From Phyllosticta citriasiana (taxonomy: Eukaryota > Ascomycota > Dothideomycetes > Botryosphaeriales > Phyllostictaceae): a stretch of 64,000 bases of DNA. Every line of letters begins with the position of its first letter. Position 1 is the stretch's first letter. The notes beneath the pieces are model-generated. The model was not told the origin of the DNA, searched no databases, and worked only from the letters and a program-made list of their open reading frames with translations. The stretch is from NCBI GenBank assembly GCA_038021145.1, contig JBBPHT010000002.1, positions 372,001 through 436,000 on the forward strand, written 5' to 3'. Shown here one piece after another: positions 1-11,013 of the stretch. The position numbers and the translations under genes are program-made.

Positions 1-1878
1 CACCCTTCCTCGCCTTCCATCGCACCCCAAGAGAGCGCCGTGCATCCTCCCAAATGCCGCGCGGCGGTTCCGTCTCTGCCTCGTGCGCATCGATGCGCGG
101 ACGCTCCCAGACTAGATCGGCCTCGCCTGGAGGCACGAGGCGAGTGCGCATGACGACCTTGAAGACCACATACAAGATGATGCAGACAAACACCATGGTG
201 TAGTAAGTAAAAAAGGTGCCGACATTCCACCAGCCGCCGGGCAGAAAGACAGTGTAGCCGTAAGCACCAACAGTGCCAATCATGAGGAACAGTCCAGTCC
301 AGGCGACGTACGGCTGGCCCCAGCCGCGGTAGGGCAGGTTGACGCGGTCGTAGCCTTGGACGCGCATCGCACGGTAGAAGAAGAGGTAGATCAGGCACAT
401 GAAGATGTAGTTCATCAGCTGCGAGGCTTGCGTCAGGTTGGCCAGCCACTTGAGTCCTTCGGCGGCGCCACTGCCGACGCTCAGGAAAGATAGAAACGGG
501 AAGATCATGGTGATGCCAAAAGCGTAGATGGGCACGCCGCGCCGCGTCACTTTGGTCAGGAAGCGTGGCGCGTGGCCGTCCAGCGCCAGTGCGTAGAGTG
601 TGCGAGTTGCGGCGTATCTGTGATCAAATTGTCAGCCCAAGAGAAGCACTCGCGCGCAGTGGACTCCTAACACATAGCTGTTCCCAGCACTGAAAATCGC
701 AGACACCATCAAAGCATTGGTCAAATCTGGAAGCACGCCAATCGCCATGTTTTGCATCGCGATGACGTAAGGGCTGGCGCCCGCGTTGCCTGTGTCTCCA
801 TTGCCCAACAGGGTGTTCAGCTTTGGGTCGTTGTATGGCAGCACTATGCCCACACACAGTGCGCCCAGGATGTAAAAGCAGCCGAAGCGCCAGTACACCG
901 TTTTGAAAGCCTCCTTGATTGTCTTCCTTGGGTAAATTGCTTCTCCCGAAACCATGGCAATGTATTCAGGTCCAACGATTGTAAACGAGCCTTGGAAAAA
1001 GGCACCGAGGAATCCATGGAATCGCCCAAGATTCCCAATTGTCACATATGTGGTGAAGGCGCCTGGATCGCGCCAGTAGCGGAAGCCGTAGGCATCGTGC
1101 TTGGGGTTGCCGCCAACCATTGTAACGAAAGTGAAGCCGAAAAGAATGAGGATAAGGATGACCTTTCCTGATGCGAGCCAGAATTCCGTCTCGCCGTACC
1201 AGCGGACCGTGAAGACATTGATGATTCTTTGGGCCGGATTAGCAGGGTGCTCTTGCGCACGTTTCGGGAGCATTCATGAGCGAGGGCAACAAGACGGACC
1301 CGTAGAAGACGATGCAGGCGATGCATACAGCGGCAGTTGGGATATTGTTGCTCCAGTACTGTAGGACCAGTATGAGGGCGGATATCTCGAACGCTGTGTA
1401 CATTATCAGTCTACAGGAGGCCTTTTGGTCCCACCTAGGTAGTGAGACACTGAAAGTCGAGCATACGGATCAGAATGGCCTCATATAAATAGAAGTTCCA
1501 TCCGCTGCAAAATCCTAGTGAGGAATCGACCCATTTGGACGCCATGCGCACCCAGGATCCGCTGACGGGCATGAAGACGGCCATCTCGGCCATGGTGCTG
1601 TTGACCAGGGCAAGGGCGCAGCTGTATAGGATGAAGCCGAGGAGCAAACTCGCCGGTCCGCCTTCAATGAGCCCAAAGCCGATGCTCACGAAGAGGGCTG
1701 TCCCAATGCTGCCACCAATGGCTATCCATTGAATCTGCCGGTTGGAAAGGTTGCGATGCAGATGGTCGACTGGCTGGGTTGTGGCATTTTCGAGCGAGTC
1801 TGATTCGGCGGTGTACGCAGGAGTCTCGCGCAGGGCAGCGTCGCCAGGGCGTTTGGACTTGGTGTTATTCGTGTCCAT
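1..1878 (-). CDS. YAT-family amino-acid permease (3' end outside window)
   Basis: This is a plasma-membrane amino-acid/proton symporter of the APC superfamily, YAT branch. The start is the ATG at 1878. The model has four exons, 1467-1878, 1300-1393, 672-1226 and 1-617, and the last runs off the window without a stop. The charged cytosolic N-tail of about 50 residues leads into TM1 with the hallmark IGGSIGTALF. Later family segments are PFEISAL, VRWYGETEFW, the VGPEYIAM loop and GNSYVYAATR. The splice between 672 and 617 restores that last segment. The end seen here (RGIWEDARRS) is typical of the hydrophilic C-tail, so few residues are missing. A second permease of the same family lies at 39.4-41.4 kb. 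The substrate cannot be read from the sequence. The family call is firm; individual splice sites are likely but not proven. Confidence 0.9.
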
Positions 1879-3340
1879 GGCGTCGATGGCTCATGGTGCA
1901 ATAGAGCCATGGCTACGAGTAGGCGCAGGAGTGGATGGAGGTTGTGTGCCACATCAGCATCCAGCCGGGGCAGGACGTGATAGGTCCATTGTGGATTCTC
2001 CCAAGGCCCTTGGCAAGATCAGGTCGTACACGTATCGAGAGACGGCAGAGATTGGGCGTTGGTGCGGCTCTGGTTGGATGGTTGGTTGGTAGGCCGGAGG
2101 GATTTCTGCCGTTCCGTCTCGCTTGGGCAGGTCGACGGCACGTACCCGACCTGACCTGTCTTGTTCCTCTGCGTCGTTCGATCCTCATGCCGCCATCCCG
2201 GCTTCAACGGCTACGCTGTGCTCGTCTTCTTCAGTCGTTGGGCGGTGGTGGTGCATGTCCTGCAGCTGGGCTGTCGAGTACATGTATTCCGCACTTCTAG
2301 CACACGGCCCCGTGCTTCCCGGCCACCGTTGGTCGTCTTCGGCCTCGGCTTTCTATCAACGCGCGCTCCGTTCGCACGGCCTTCCCCTGGACGGACTGGT
2401 CGTCTTCGCTCGCTCTCAATCGCGTGCGAGCAGGAACCAGTTCCTTTAAGACGCTATCGCTGGCTCTTTCTTCCCCTTGCCGATACCCGTCCAGACGCAG
2501 ATTCCACCTTCGACCTGCGTGGATTGTGCGAGCCAGCCCCGATCGCGGTCCGAGCACCATCTTCGAACTTCCAACCGCGACCACGGATGAATCGACACTT
2601 GCTGACTGCATGGCTTCGCTTGCTGAATCCTGGAGATCAGGTGCGGGCCGGCCCTTGCGCCACCCTTGCCTCAGAATTCGACATATTTGCCAGTGGCGCT
2701 GGACAAGCCTTTGCCCATGCCAAAAAAAAAAAAGCTTGTCGTTTTGCATCTTCAGGACCCAGTCTGTCGGGACTGCCATGACGTGATGGTGCGGAATAAA
2801 GGCCACCGCCCATGCCACATTCGACTGGCTTCTGGAGTTGGGTGCCGTGAGCCGTGATCGCTCGCGTTTACCGGCCGCGGCCACCGAAGCAAAGAGCGAG
2901 GAAGACCATTTTGGTCCCTACACCAAACGTGGGAAATCCTGCGCTCAAGCAAGATTTTCGGCACCCTCCCTGATACCGCCACGCCGCTTCATCTCTCGCG
3001 GTCCGATCGCCATTCCGAACCTCCACCGATGTCTTCTAGCCCATTAGATTTCGCGATGAACGGCGCCCGTACGCGCACTCCGTCGCATCCCCGCGACGTC
3101 CGTGGCGACCTCAGGGACCCTCTTATTCTCAATTTGGCTGTTTGATGTACGACTCACGTCATGGTTCATCAAACACCCGCCCAATGATGGAATCTATATA
3201 AACAGACATGAACTCTCTCGAAGTTGTGTATATCTTTCCATCCAGCGGCCTCTTCTACAATATCCACCATTCCTCAAGAACTTTGAAACCCACCATAATC
3301 GATTTCACAGCTCAAGTCCTCGCTGAATTTTTCATCAACC
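1879..3340. other. Intergenic region between divergent permease and NRPS-like genes
   Basis: About 1.46 kb without a credible gene. Open frames here overlap one another on both strands and show no family resemblance. There is an A-run near 2721-2731. The region must hold the promoters of both divergently transcribed neighbours. Confidence 0.6.
3181..3203 (+). promoter_or_regulatory. CCAAT plus TATA promoter of the NRPS-like gene
   Basis: CCAAT at 3181-3185 is followed by TATATAAAC at 3195-3203. That is about 140 bp upstream of the ATG at 3341, and the sequence between is pyrimidine-rich as expected for a fungal leader. The arrangement suggests a strong, inducible core promoter. This is an inference from spacing and motif only. 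Confidence 0.5.
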
Positions 3341-6300
3341 ATGGGATCCATCGCAAACGTCTCCGAGAACTGGGGCTTCTCCCCCTACGCCGACAAGCCT
3401 CTTCCCCGCCGTGTCGAGGACATTGCAGCAAAAGATCCTTCGCGGACGTGGATGATTGTCCCTCGCACCTCCGATGTCAACGGCGAATACCGGTACATTA
3501 CCTTTGGCGAATTCGCCAAGGCCATTGATGGAGCAGCGAGATGGATTGAAAAGACCATTGGCATCAACAAGGAGAAGCGTGAAACCATCGCTTACATGGG
3601 GTATGCGAAATCTCCTTCGAGGCAGCGTTTCAATTTCTAATGATTTTACAGCATCAACGATGTCCGCTACGCCGTCATGATCATTGCCTTGATGAAGGCG
3701 AACAAACGCGTAAGTCATGAATCATGGCAAGAATGAAAAGCATCTCTGACTTTTTGATTAGGCTCTTCTGCTTTCCCTCAAGAACTCTGACGAGGCTCAG
3801 CTTCACCTCCTCAGCCGCACCGACTCTGTGCACTACATGTACACCGAAGGTATCGAAAAGAACCTCGAAGTTTTCAGCAAGCACTCAGCGGATCTGCACG
3901 GCCACATGGTTCCTTCTTTCGATGAAATGATCGCCGAAGGAGAAAAGGGATCTTTCCAGACCGTTGGCGAGGAGGGTCTCTTTGAAAAGGTTCTCGTTCT
4001 CCACACGTCTGGCTCTACCGGTCTCCCCAAGCCAATCTACGCCACCAACGGCTGGATGGCTGTTACCGAACACCACAAGTACGCCAAGCCGCCTTCGGGC
4101 AAGAAAATTGCCGCGGCTGGCTGGTTGCACAACGATGGCGAGCCCATGTTCACCGCTGCGCCCTTCTTCCACGCCATGGGTGTTTTGGCCCTCCTGAGAA
4201 CCATCTGGACCGGCCCTCTTCTTCTTCCTCCTCTCGGCAAGCCTGTCAACGGTGAGCTTTCCAACGACTCGCTGCTTCTTGGAATCGCCAAGGCTGCTCT
4301 CATCGCACCCTCCATGCTTGAGGAGATGAGCGAGACCGAAAAGGGTCTCAAGGCTCTCAGCACCATCAACCAGGTCTACTTTGGTGGTGCCCCCTTGGCC
4401 AAGGAGGCTGGCGATAGAGTCCTCAAGGTCACTAAGCTCAACACTCTCATCGGTTCTACTGAAGCATCCTTGATCCTGAACTGTGCTCCCGAGAACCCCT
4501 ATGACTGGCAATACTTTGACTGGCATCCAGTCTCTGGAACTGTCATGGAAGATGCCGGCGAGGGTCTGTATGAGCAAGTCATCAAGCCTATCTCTGACCC
4601 CAGATTTTTGGGTGCCTTCTACACGTTCCCAGAACTCACCGAGTGGAGGACCAAGGACTTGTTTGAGCCTCACCCCACCAGAAATGGTCTCTGGCGCTAC
4701 AGAGGTCGCCGTGACGATGTGATCGTCTTTAGCAACGGTGAAAAGTTCAACCCTGTATCCTTCGAAAAGGTTGTGGAGGACCACCCTCTGATCAAGGGCG
4801 CTGTTGTTGTTGGCGAGGGCCGCTTCCAGCCCGGCCTGCTGGTTGAGCCTGACTGGCTGAAGCTTGGCGATAACTACGACCTCAACGCTCTCCTGGAGGA
4901 GATTTGGCCTGCTGTCGAGCTCGCCAACAAGGATGCTCCTTCTCACGGTCAGGTTTGGAAGAACAAGATCGCCTTTACCAAGAAGGACAAGGAGTTTGCT
5001 CGTAGCCCCAAGGGCTCCATTCAGCGCCGCGCCACCGTCGGCGTCTTTTCTGCTGAAATCGATGCTCTTTACTCTAGTGAGGGCTTTGACGAGGAGCTCG
5101 GCAAGCTCAGCAAGGATGCGGACAAGGACACTGCCCGCGCTTTTGTCCGCAAGGCCTTTGGTCTCGTCCTTTCCGCTTTCAAGGACGAGCACTCTGATGA
5201 CCAGGATATTTTCGATCTTGGGGTCGACTCACTTCAGGTCATGGCCCTTGCCAGTGCCTTAAGCCACGCATTGAAGTCTGACAAGGCTGACCGTGGTGCT
5301 GCCGTTGTCCCCCGCGACATTTACGGTAACCCTACCGCCAGCAAGCTTGCCATTGCCTTGATTGCCAAGCTTTCCAACTCGGAGGCCACCCAGCCTTCCC
5401 GCCCACGCGAGGAGGTCATGCTCGAGCTGATCAACAAGTACACTGCGGACCTTCCCAAGACCGCTGCTCCCCTGCCTGCTTTGCCTGAGAAGCAGACTGT
5501 GGTCATTACTGGTTCTACCGGCTCCCTGGGCAACTACATGCTCGAGGACTGCATCAACTCTCCCAAGGTCGCTAAGATCTACTGTCTCAACCGCTCCGAC
5601 TCTGCTGAGGCTCGCCAGGCCAAGAGCTTTGCTGAGCGCGGCGTCAAGGCCGACTTCAGCAAGGTCACCTTCTTGCGCACCGACTTCAGCTGGGACTTCT
5701 TCGGCCTGGCCAGTGAGATTTACGAGGAGCTGCTGAACTCCGTCACGACCTTTGTCCACAATGCCTGGGCTGTCGACTTCAACCACGCCCTCGAATCCTA
5801 TGAGCCGACTCACATTGCCGGTACCCGCCGCGTCGTGGACTTCAGCTTGCAGTCCAAGTTCCGCGCCCACATTACCTTCATCTCGTCCATTGCCTCGGTT
5901 GGTAATTGGTCTTCCATTGGCTCTGGTCCCGTCCCCGAGACTTTCATCGAGAACGACAGCGCGCCGTTCCCCCAGGGCTACGGCGAGTCCAAGCACGTGG
6001 CAGGCCGCATCCTTGCCATTGCCGCTCAGCAGGCCGCGGTCCCCGTTAGCATTATGCGCTGCGGTCAGCTCGCCGGATCTCGCCAGGAAAGAGGTGTGTG
6101 GAACCGCCACGAGTGGCTCCCCAGCATTGTCCACACCAGCAAGAACATGGGCATCGTCCCTCAGAATCTCGGAAACCAGGACAACGTTGACTGGGTCCCG
6201 ATGGACGCTGCGGCCCGCACTGTTCTCGAGTCCACCACGAACCGCCTCCAGGTCCAATCCTCCAAGATCCTAGATGTCTTCCACGTTGTCAACCCCCGCG

Positions 6301-6608
6301 TCGTCTCCTGGAGCACGCTCGTGCCTGTCATCCAGGACTTTTACAAGAAGACCCAGGGCATCGACCTCGCGGCCGTGCCTTTCGACGACTGGATGACCGC
6401 GCTCAAGGCCACCCCTCTTACCAAGGAGGAAGTCGAGAAGAAGCCCGGTGTCAAGCTGCTCGACTTTTACGAGGGTCTACGTGCCCCAGGTGGTGCCCTT
6501 CCTTCCATGAACACTACGCACACTTGCGAATTCTCCGAGTGCCTGAGGACCTTGAACGCCGTTGACGCGCCGCTCTTTGAGAATTGGTGCAAGCAGTGGG
6601 GTTTCTAG
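3341..6608 (+). CDS. NRPS-like adenylation-thiolation-reductase enzyme (carboxylate reductase type)
   Basis: An NRPS-like enzyme without a condensation domain. It is expected to activate a carboxylic acid as adenylate, load it on a phosphopantetheine arm and release it reductively as an aldehyde with NAD(P)H. Exons are 3341-3600, 3652-3709 and 3762-6608, giving 1,054 residues. The adenylation domain carries LHTSGSTGLPKP near residue 187 and YRGRRDDVIVFSNGEKF. The carrier domain has LGVDSLQ with the phosphopantetheine serine near 596. The thioester reductase domain has the nucleotide-binding GSTGSLG near 690 and a Tyr-x-x-x-Lys pair (YGESK) near 846-850. Architecture and length match fungal A-T-R enzymes related to aminoadipate reductase and aryl-acid reductases. 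The substrate is unknown. The context is a decayed Zn2Cys6 regulator just downstream, then Pad1/Fdc1, which makes an aromatic or other weak acid substrate plausible. No lysine-pathway context is seen. Confidence 0.93.
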
Positions 6609-7045
6609 ATTGTTGATGGTCTGACTTTGGATGAGCATTTTGCATGCACAAGGCGTTTTTGATACCATTAGAAGTGGTTTTGTTTCCCTCTGGCAGCGTT
6701 CCTAGACTGAGATTTGCGACTTTGTACCTTTTGCACTTCCAGCGCTTTCCAAAATTCAAGCAAATTTCAAATCCCTGCCCGCCTCTACAAAACGTGCCTT
6801 GTCTATCCGAATTTGGCCTCTTCAGGTTCGTGATTGAAATCTAAAGACCTGTAGTTCGCACTGATCTCCCGTCGCGTGACAAGTTCCCAGACCCTGATAA
6901 CCGCAACCAATATTTCGACCGCAACCATGACTAATGTCATGCACATGGTCGTTGGCTCTGGTTCCGAACGAAGTGCCGACAGGAGTATCTCAGCCCATAT
7001 CACCGGATCCCTCCCACATCGATTTCCCTCACACGCGAGAGAAGA
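6609..7045. other. Intergenic, 3' flank of NRPS-like gene
   Basis: 437 bp between two genes on the same strand. It holds the 3' flank of the NRPS-like gene and the presumed promoter of the broken regulator. I see no gene or clear motif. Confidence 0.5.
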
Positions 7046-9319
7046 ATGACTGAGCGCAATCGTCCAACCGAGGATCAAGTCAACAGCATATTACAATCAA
7101 AGAAGCGACACCGAGGTAACGCAGCATGCTACCCCTGCAACCAGCGCAAAGTAAAATGCGACATGAAGTAAACATCCCAAAACTTGACCCCCGGGAAGAA
7201 AATCTGCACTAACGGATAAGCTTAGACAACCTTGACTGACGTGCTTAAGAAGAGGTCAACCCAACATTTGCACCTACACCCTCAAGCGGATGCTCTCGCC
7301 GGAACCTAGTCACAACGGGACGCCTAAACGTCTCGAACGCGAGTCTTCAGTGACGACGTCAGACTCGCCTCAAGTGGCGTTGGATGCTCCCCAGCTTTCT
7401 GGGAACGTGGAGGGAGACAGCAAATCGGACTCCTTTTTGGGAGAGAATGCCGCCGCGCCGCATCTTTCGAGGAGATTGGGCGATTCGGAGGGCACGATCA
7501 AAGACGACCTCGTGCCGCTCTTGGGCTTGTGTGATCGGTCTAACCAGTATCCGTTCATGAATGAGGGCGAAGACAGTGATCGCGTCAAGGAGTTGAAGAA
7601 TACGCTGCTGACGCAGAGTGATGTTGTCAGGTAATAGTGTCTTCAGGATCATCAACACCGGCATAATTTACAGGCGACAGATTCTACCACTTATATCGGT
7701 CAATATATTTTCCACTCAGTCCAATCATCACCGACATTGATGCTTTCGAAATCTTCCTTGGTCGCTACCTTGAGAGCTGTGCCGGGAGTGACCTCAGCGT
7801 CGCTATTCCCGGCGGTAACCAAGGAGCAGCCCACGTCGTCCTCCTGCTGGCCATTCTGGCTGTCGGCGCTCAAATATCTGATCTGAGTCCTCAGGAGAGA
7901 CGCCGCGTCTCTCGAGATTTTGGTATGAGCAGTCCAAAGAGGGTACAGAGTACAGGTCGGTGCTGACGACTGAACCAGCTCGTCCTTCATTCCACGCGCA
8001 GCGTCTTGCGAGTTTCTTACTCCGCTCGTCGCCGTCAAGTTTGCAAGGGCTGCTCGTCCTCGCCACCTTTTTGCAAAACGATGGCAATTCAGACGCTGCG
8101 TGGAGTCTGTTGGGGACCATTGTCCGACTGGCTCAGAGCATTAGGATTTCTCCCTCGTGGGGAGTTGCTCGACGAGTATCAGACTCCGAAAAGAAGTCTA
8201 ACAAGAAGCTCCGGTGAGTGGCCAATTCTGGAATCACTGCTGGAATTTTGATGAGATATGCTGAAGACTCTCGCAAACATTCAGGATGACGATCCAACAG
8301 CAAGACACTATGCTGTCCCTCTGCTTTGACCCGCCCATCGTGCTAGCCTACTCACCTCAACTTAAACTCGAAGAACTCGACTCAAACTCAAAACTCAACT
8401 TCCAGCAAGTCATGTGGCGCTTCACCACCGCAACACTGCGCTTCATGGCGCGACGCACCTCCCTAGTCAACGCTACAACCATGCACCAGCAAATGCAGGA
8501 GCTCGAGCAAATAACATCACAGGCGAAAGACCACTTGCGCGACAAACGGCACTGAATCAATCTCGACTAACGCATCCAAAACTTCGCGATAGGCACGCAC
8601 ATATCGTTCCTCGTGTCCATCGTCTGCCGGCCCACCTTCTCAAACTCGAGCCGCGCCGCTCTCGACGAGTCGGCGCAGCAGACGACAAATCCGGCGGCGC
8701 GAGGCAAAGCCGCACTCGCCGATGTGCTGAGGGCGTTTGTCGACCTGCAGGCGCTGACCATCTACCCGCTTAGGTCATGGGTCATGATCCACGAGGTGCT
8801 CAGCTCGGCGCTTCTGCTGGCCGCGCTCGGCGAGACGAGAAAGTCGGAGCAGGTGCTGCAGAGGCGGCTGATCGATGTCCTTGTGTCTAGCTCGTCGACG
8901 GAGAACAGTGGTGAAAGTGCGCATTCGCTGTCGTCTTCGCATCTGAGAGCGCTGAGGACGTTGGAGCGGTTGGCGCATGGTGAGCAGCCGCCGACGGGAC
9001 GGAGCACCACCGCCGCCGCTGCCGCCACAGCTTCTAATGAAAACCGGCAACCTGATCCTGGGGATACTGCGTCTGGGGTCGTTGATGAGACGTCGCAAAC
9101 TGGTGACAATGCATGGAACCATGTCTTTGATGAGCCGGTCTCTGGCGTCCATCTCGATTCGTCGCCTCTTGCGTTTTTGGACTCAGTCATTTGGGGTAAG
9201 TTTACCTCTTGAAAGGTTTCACTTCGTAGCTGAAATTTTGGAAAGAAAAGAGCTGTCTGGATAGTGATGGCGACTTTCTTGAATTCGATCTGCTGAACTG
9301 GAGTGGAGGGGCGCAGTGA
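7046..9319 (+). pseudogene. Broken Zn2Cys6 transcription factor with Fungal_trans domain
   Basis: A DNA-binding regulator of the Zn2Cys6 class whose frame is interrupted. The first exon (7046-7167) encodes the start of the cluster, ACYPCNQRKVKCD. A canonical intron with branch ACTAAC (7168-7225) joins to a second exon that continues KQP, TGA, LTCLRRGQPNICTY. The stop at 7233-7235 sits exactly where the fourth zinc cysteine belongs. Later exons are open and family-like. They include residues around 7673-7922 and 7978-8212, then MLSLCFDPPIV, typical of the Fungal_trans middle homology region. A second interruption (TGA 8553-8555 and TAA 8568-8570) falls between LRDKRH and RIQNFAIGTHISFLVSIVCRP, with both flanks in the same frame. 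The last coding-like stretch ends near 9319, after a GTAAGT donor at 9194. Three in-frame stops at conserved positions indicate a pseudogene, unless the assembly is wrong. Confidence 0.72.
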
Positions 9320-9883
9320 AATGAATGGAAGGTTCTGCAACTTGTCTGGGTGAAGCATTCTCCACAATACTTTCGGCCACCTAGTTCTGCAAACATGCCC
9401 TGCTGTTGTTTGCCCCCTGAGAACAGGCTTGAAAAGATTTTGTGAGTTGCGCGCCTGGATGCTCGCCATGTCCGTCACTTGAGTGTGCCTGATTGTTCCT
9501 CGCCCTTCCATATTGATCGGGGCTTGATTTCTTTCTGTTCATGTGCTGTCCACGCCATGAATCCGTCCCAGTCTCTCCTGCTGCTGGCGAGCCTCTGTCG
9601 TCTTTCAAGAAGTTCGGAGCCGATACGATTGGAATCCCGGGGTAACACGGTAACATCCATCATGCTCGCTCTTGAGAGGACTACGGCCTGACACTGCTCA
9701 CTGTCCTGCATGACTGCGGATTCAGATGTTTGACCTTTGGAGCGAGCGATGCAGACTTCAGAGACCAAGCTCATGGGAAGGTTCCAGCTCTTGGTTCCTC
9801 TTTGCCGTAAATGATGAGTCCGGATAACGTGTGCTGAGGATCCCAGCTCACCCAGAGGTGAGACAAGAACGCTGCCGTCTCTT
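9320..9883. other. Intergenic between converging broken regulator and Pad1
   Basis: 564 bp at the 3' ends of two converging genes. Only short, overlapping, unconvincing open frames are present. Confidence 0.5.
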
Positions 9884-10630
9884 TCAATCTTTCCTGAAGC
9901 TCTCCCACCGTTCAAAGTTATCCAGGTGGATACCGAAGCAGTCTAACATTCTCCCGACACTCTGATCAATGAGGTCCTGGACGGACTTGGGGCGAGTGTA
10001 GAACGCTGGGACAGGAGGAAAGATAGTGGCGCCAGCTCGCTCCAAAAACGCCATATTATCCAGATGGATAGCGCTAAGCGGCGTCTCTCTGACTGCAAGC
10101 ACGAGGCGCCTCCGCTCCTTGAGACAGACGTCCGCAGAGCGCGAAATAAGATCATCGCAATACCCAGCGCGGACAGCCGCTAGCGTCTTCATAGAGCAGG
10201 GCACAATGATCATGCCGTCGTGCAGGAAGCTGCCAGACGACGGCGGCGCCGCCATGTCGCGCAGCGCGTAGCTCTTGGTTGCCAGCGCCTGCACCTCGTC
10301 CCAGGTCCTGTCCGTCTCGTACTTCATCGTTGCCAGCGCCCACTTGGACATGACTAGGTGCGTCTCGATTCCTACTTCGCGTAGGATCTCGAGCATTCGG
10401 ATCGCGTAGACGGTTCCTGTTGCTCCTGTTACGCCGACGACGATGCGCTTGGGCCGGGAATCCGACGATGTTGATATCTTTCGGGAGGTGAGAAGTCCAT
10501 GTCTTGAGGCAAATTGATTTGTCTTGGTGAGAAGTGATGCGGATGTAGAAGAGAAAGATTGAGTAGTCGGTGTAGGCACGAAGCGTGTGGATTGCCTCGC
10601 AAGGCGGAAATACGACCGACAAGTCCACAT
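9884..10630 (-). CDS. PAD1: Flavin prenyltransferase, Pad1/UbiX family
   Basis: Makes prenylated FMN from FMN and dimethylallyl phosphate, the cofactor of the Fdc1/UbiD decarboxylase encoded next door. It is a single exon of 248 residues. I chose the ATG at 10630 because the longer upstream frame has no family resemblance and would run into the shared promoter. The first 60 residues are Ser/Thr/Arg-rich with no acidic residues, as in a mitochondrial presequence. Then follow RIVVGVTGATGTVYAI (the flavin-binding GxTGASG-type loop), MIIVPCSMKTLAAVRAG, and the RRLVLAVRETPLS motif typical of UbiX/Pad1. The gene is divergent from Fdc1 with 383 bp between the starts, so the two are probably co-regulated. 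The family assignment is secure. Confidence 0.95.
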   Translation of the reverse strand: MWTCRSYFRLARQSTRFVPTPTTQSFSSTSASLLTKTNQFASRHGLLTSRKISTSSDSRPKRIVVGVTGATGTVYAIRMLEILREVGIETHLVMSKWALATMKYETDRTWDEVQALATKSYALRDMAAPPSSGSFLHDGMIIVPCSMKTLAAVRAGYCDDLISRSADVCLKERRRLVLAVRETPLSAIHLDNMAFLERAGATIFPPVPAFYTRPKSVQDLIDQSVGRMLDCFGIHLDNFERWESFRKD

Positions 10631-11013
10631 TCTCGACAATGGCGTATGATTTGCGGAAACCAAAACCAACAGGGCGGATTCTTGTTCTTTTCTACCACCT
10701 AGCAACGGCGAGCGATGTTCGGAGCCGACCCTTGAGTCGACCGATGCCGAAGCCGAAGCCGATTCCGAGGTGGTGAGACCCGGAGTCGGGTCATTGATTA
10801 TTTGACACCTTTGGGTCTCCTGAACGGCCCGAACCATGATTTTGACGGGTATCTGAGCGTTGATTGGTGCTTTGAAGTGGTCCATCGATGGCGGTGGAAT
10901 TTCATGACCTGACCTCCACCGTAATACTTGACTGATATAACCCCAGCGCTGCGCAAAAGACTTTCGAAGAGCTGCCAATTGTTTCCATCGACTGGAATAA
11001 TATAACAGCAAGC
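10631..11013. promoter_or_regulatory. Shared Pad1/Fdc1 bidirectional promoter with GC-rich palindrome
   Basis: 383 bp between divergent starts. At 10777-10792 lies a perfect 6-bp-arm palindrome, GACCCGGAGTCGGGTC, which contains CCG and CGG triplets separated by four bases. Upstream is a run of GCCGAA-like repeats (10743-10770). Zn2Cys6 factors commonly bind paired CGG triplets, so this is a candidate operator. A GATATAA at 10934-10940 is a weak TATA-like element for Fdc1. Role inferred, not shown. Confidence 0.45.

Noticed and set aside
8530..8601. An intron ending at GATAG (8601) that would remove the two stops in the regulator
   Set aside because: No GT donor exists in the preceding 60 bp, and splicing would remove the conserved RIQNFA segment that is in frame with both sides.
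10631..11011. Longer Pad1 reading frame starting at 11011
   Set aside because: It would overlap the Fdc1 promoter and add residues with no family match; the ATG at 10630 begins a plausible presequence.
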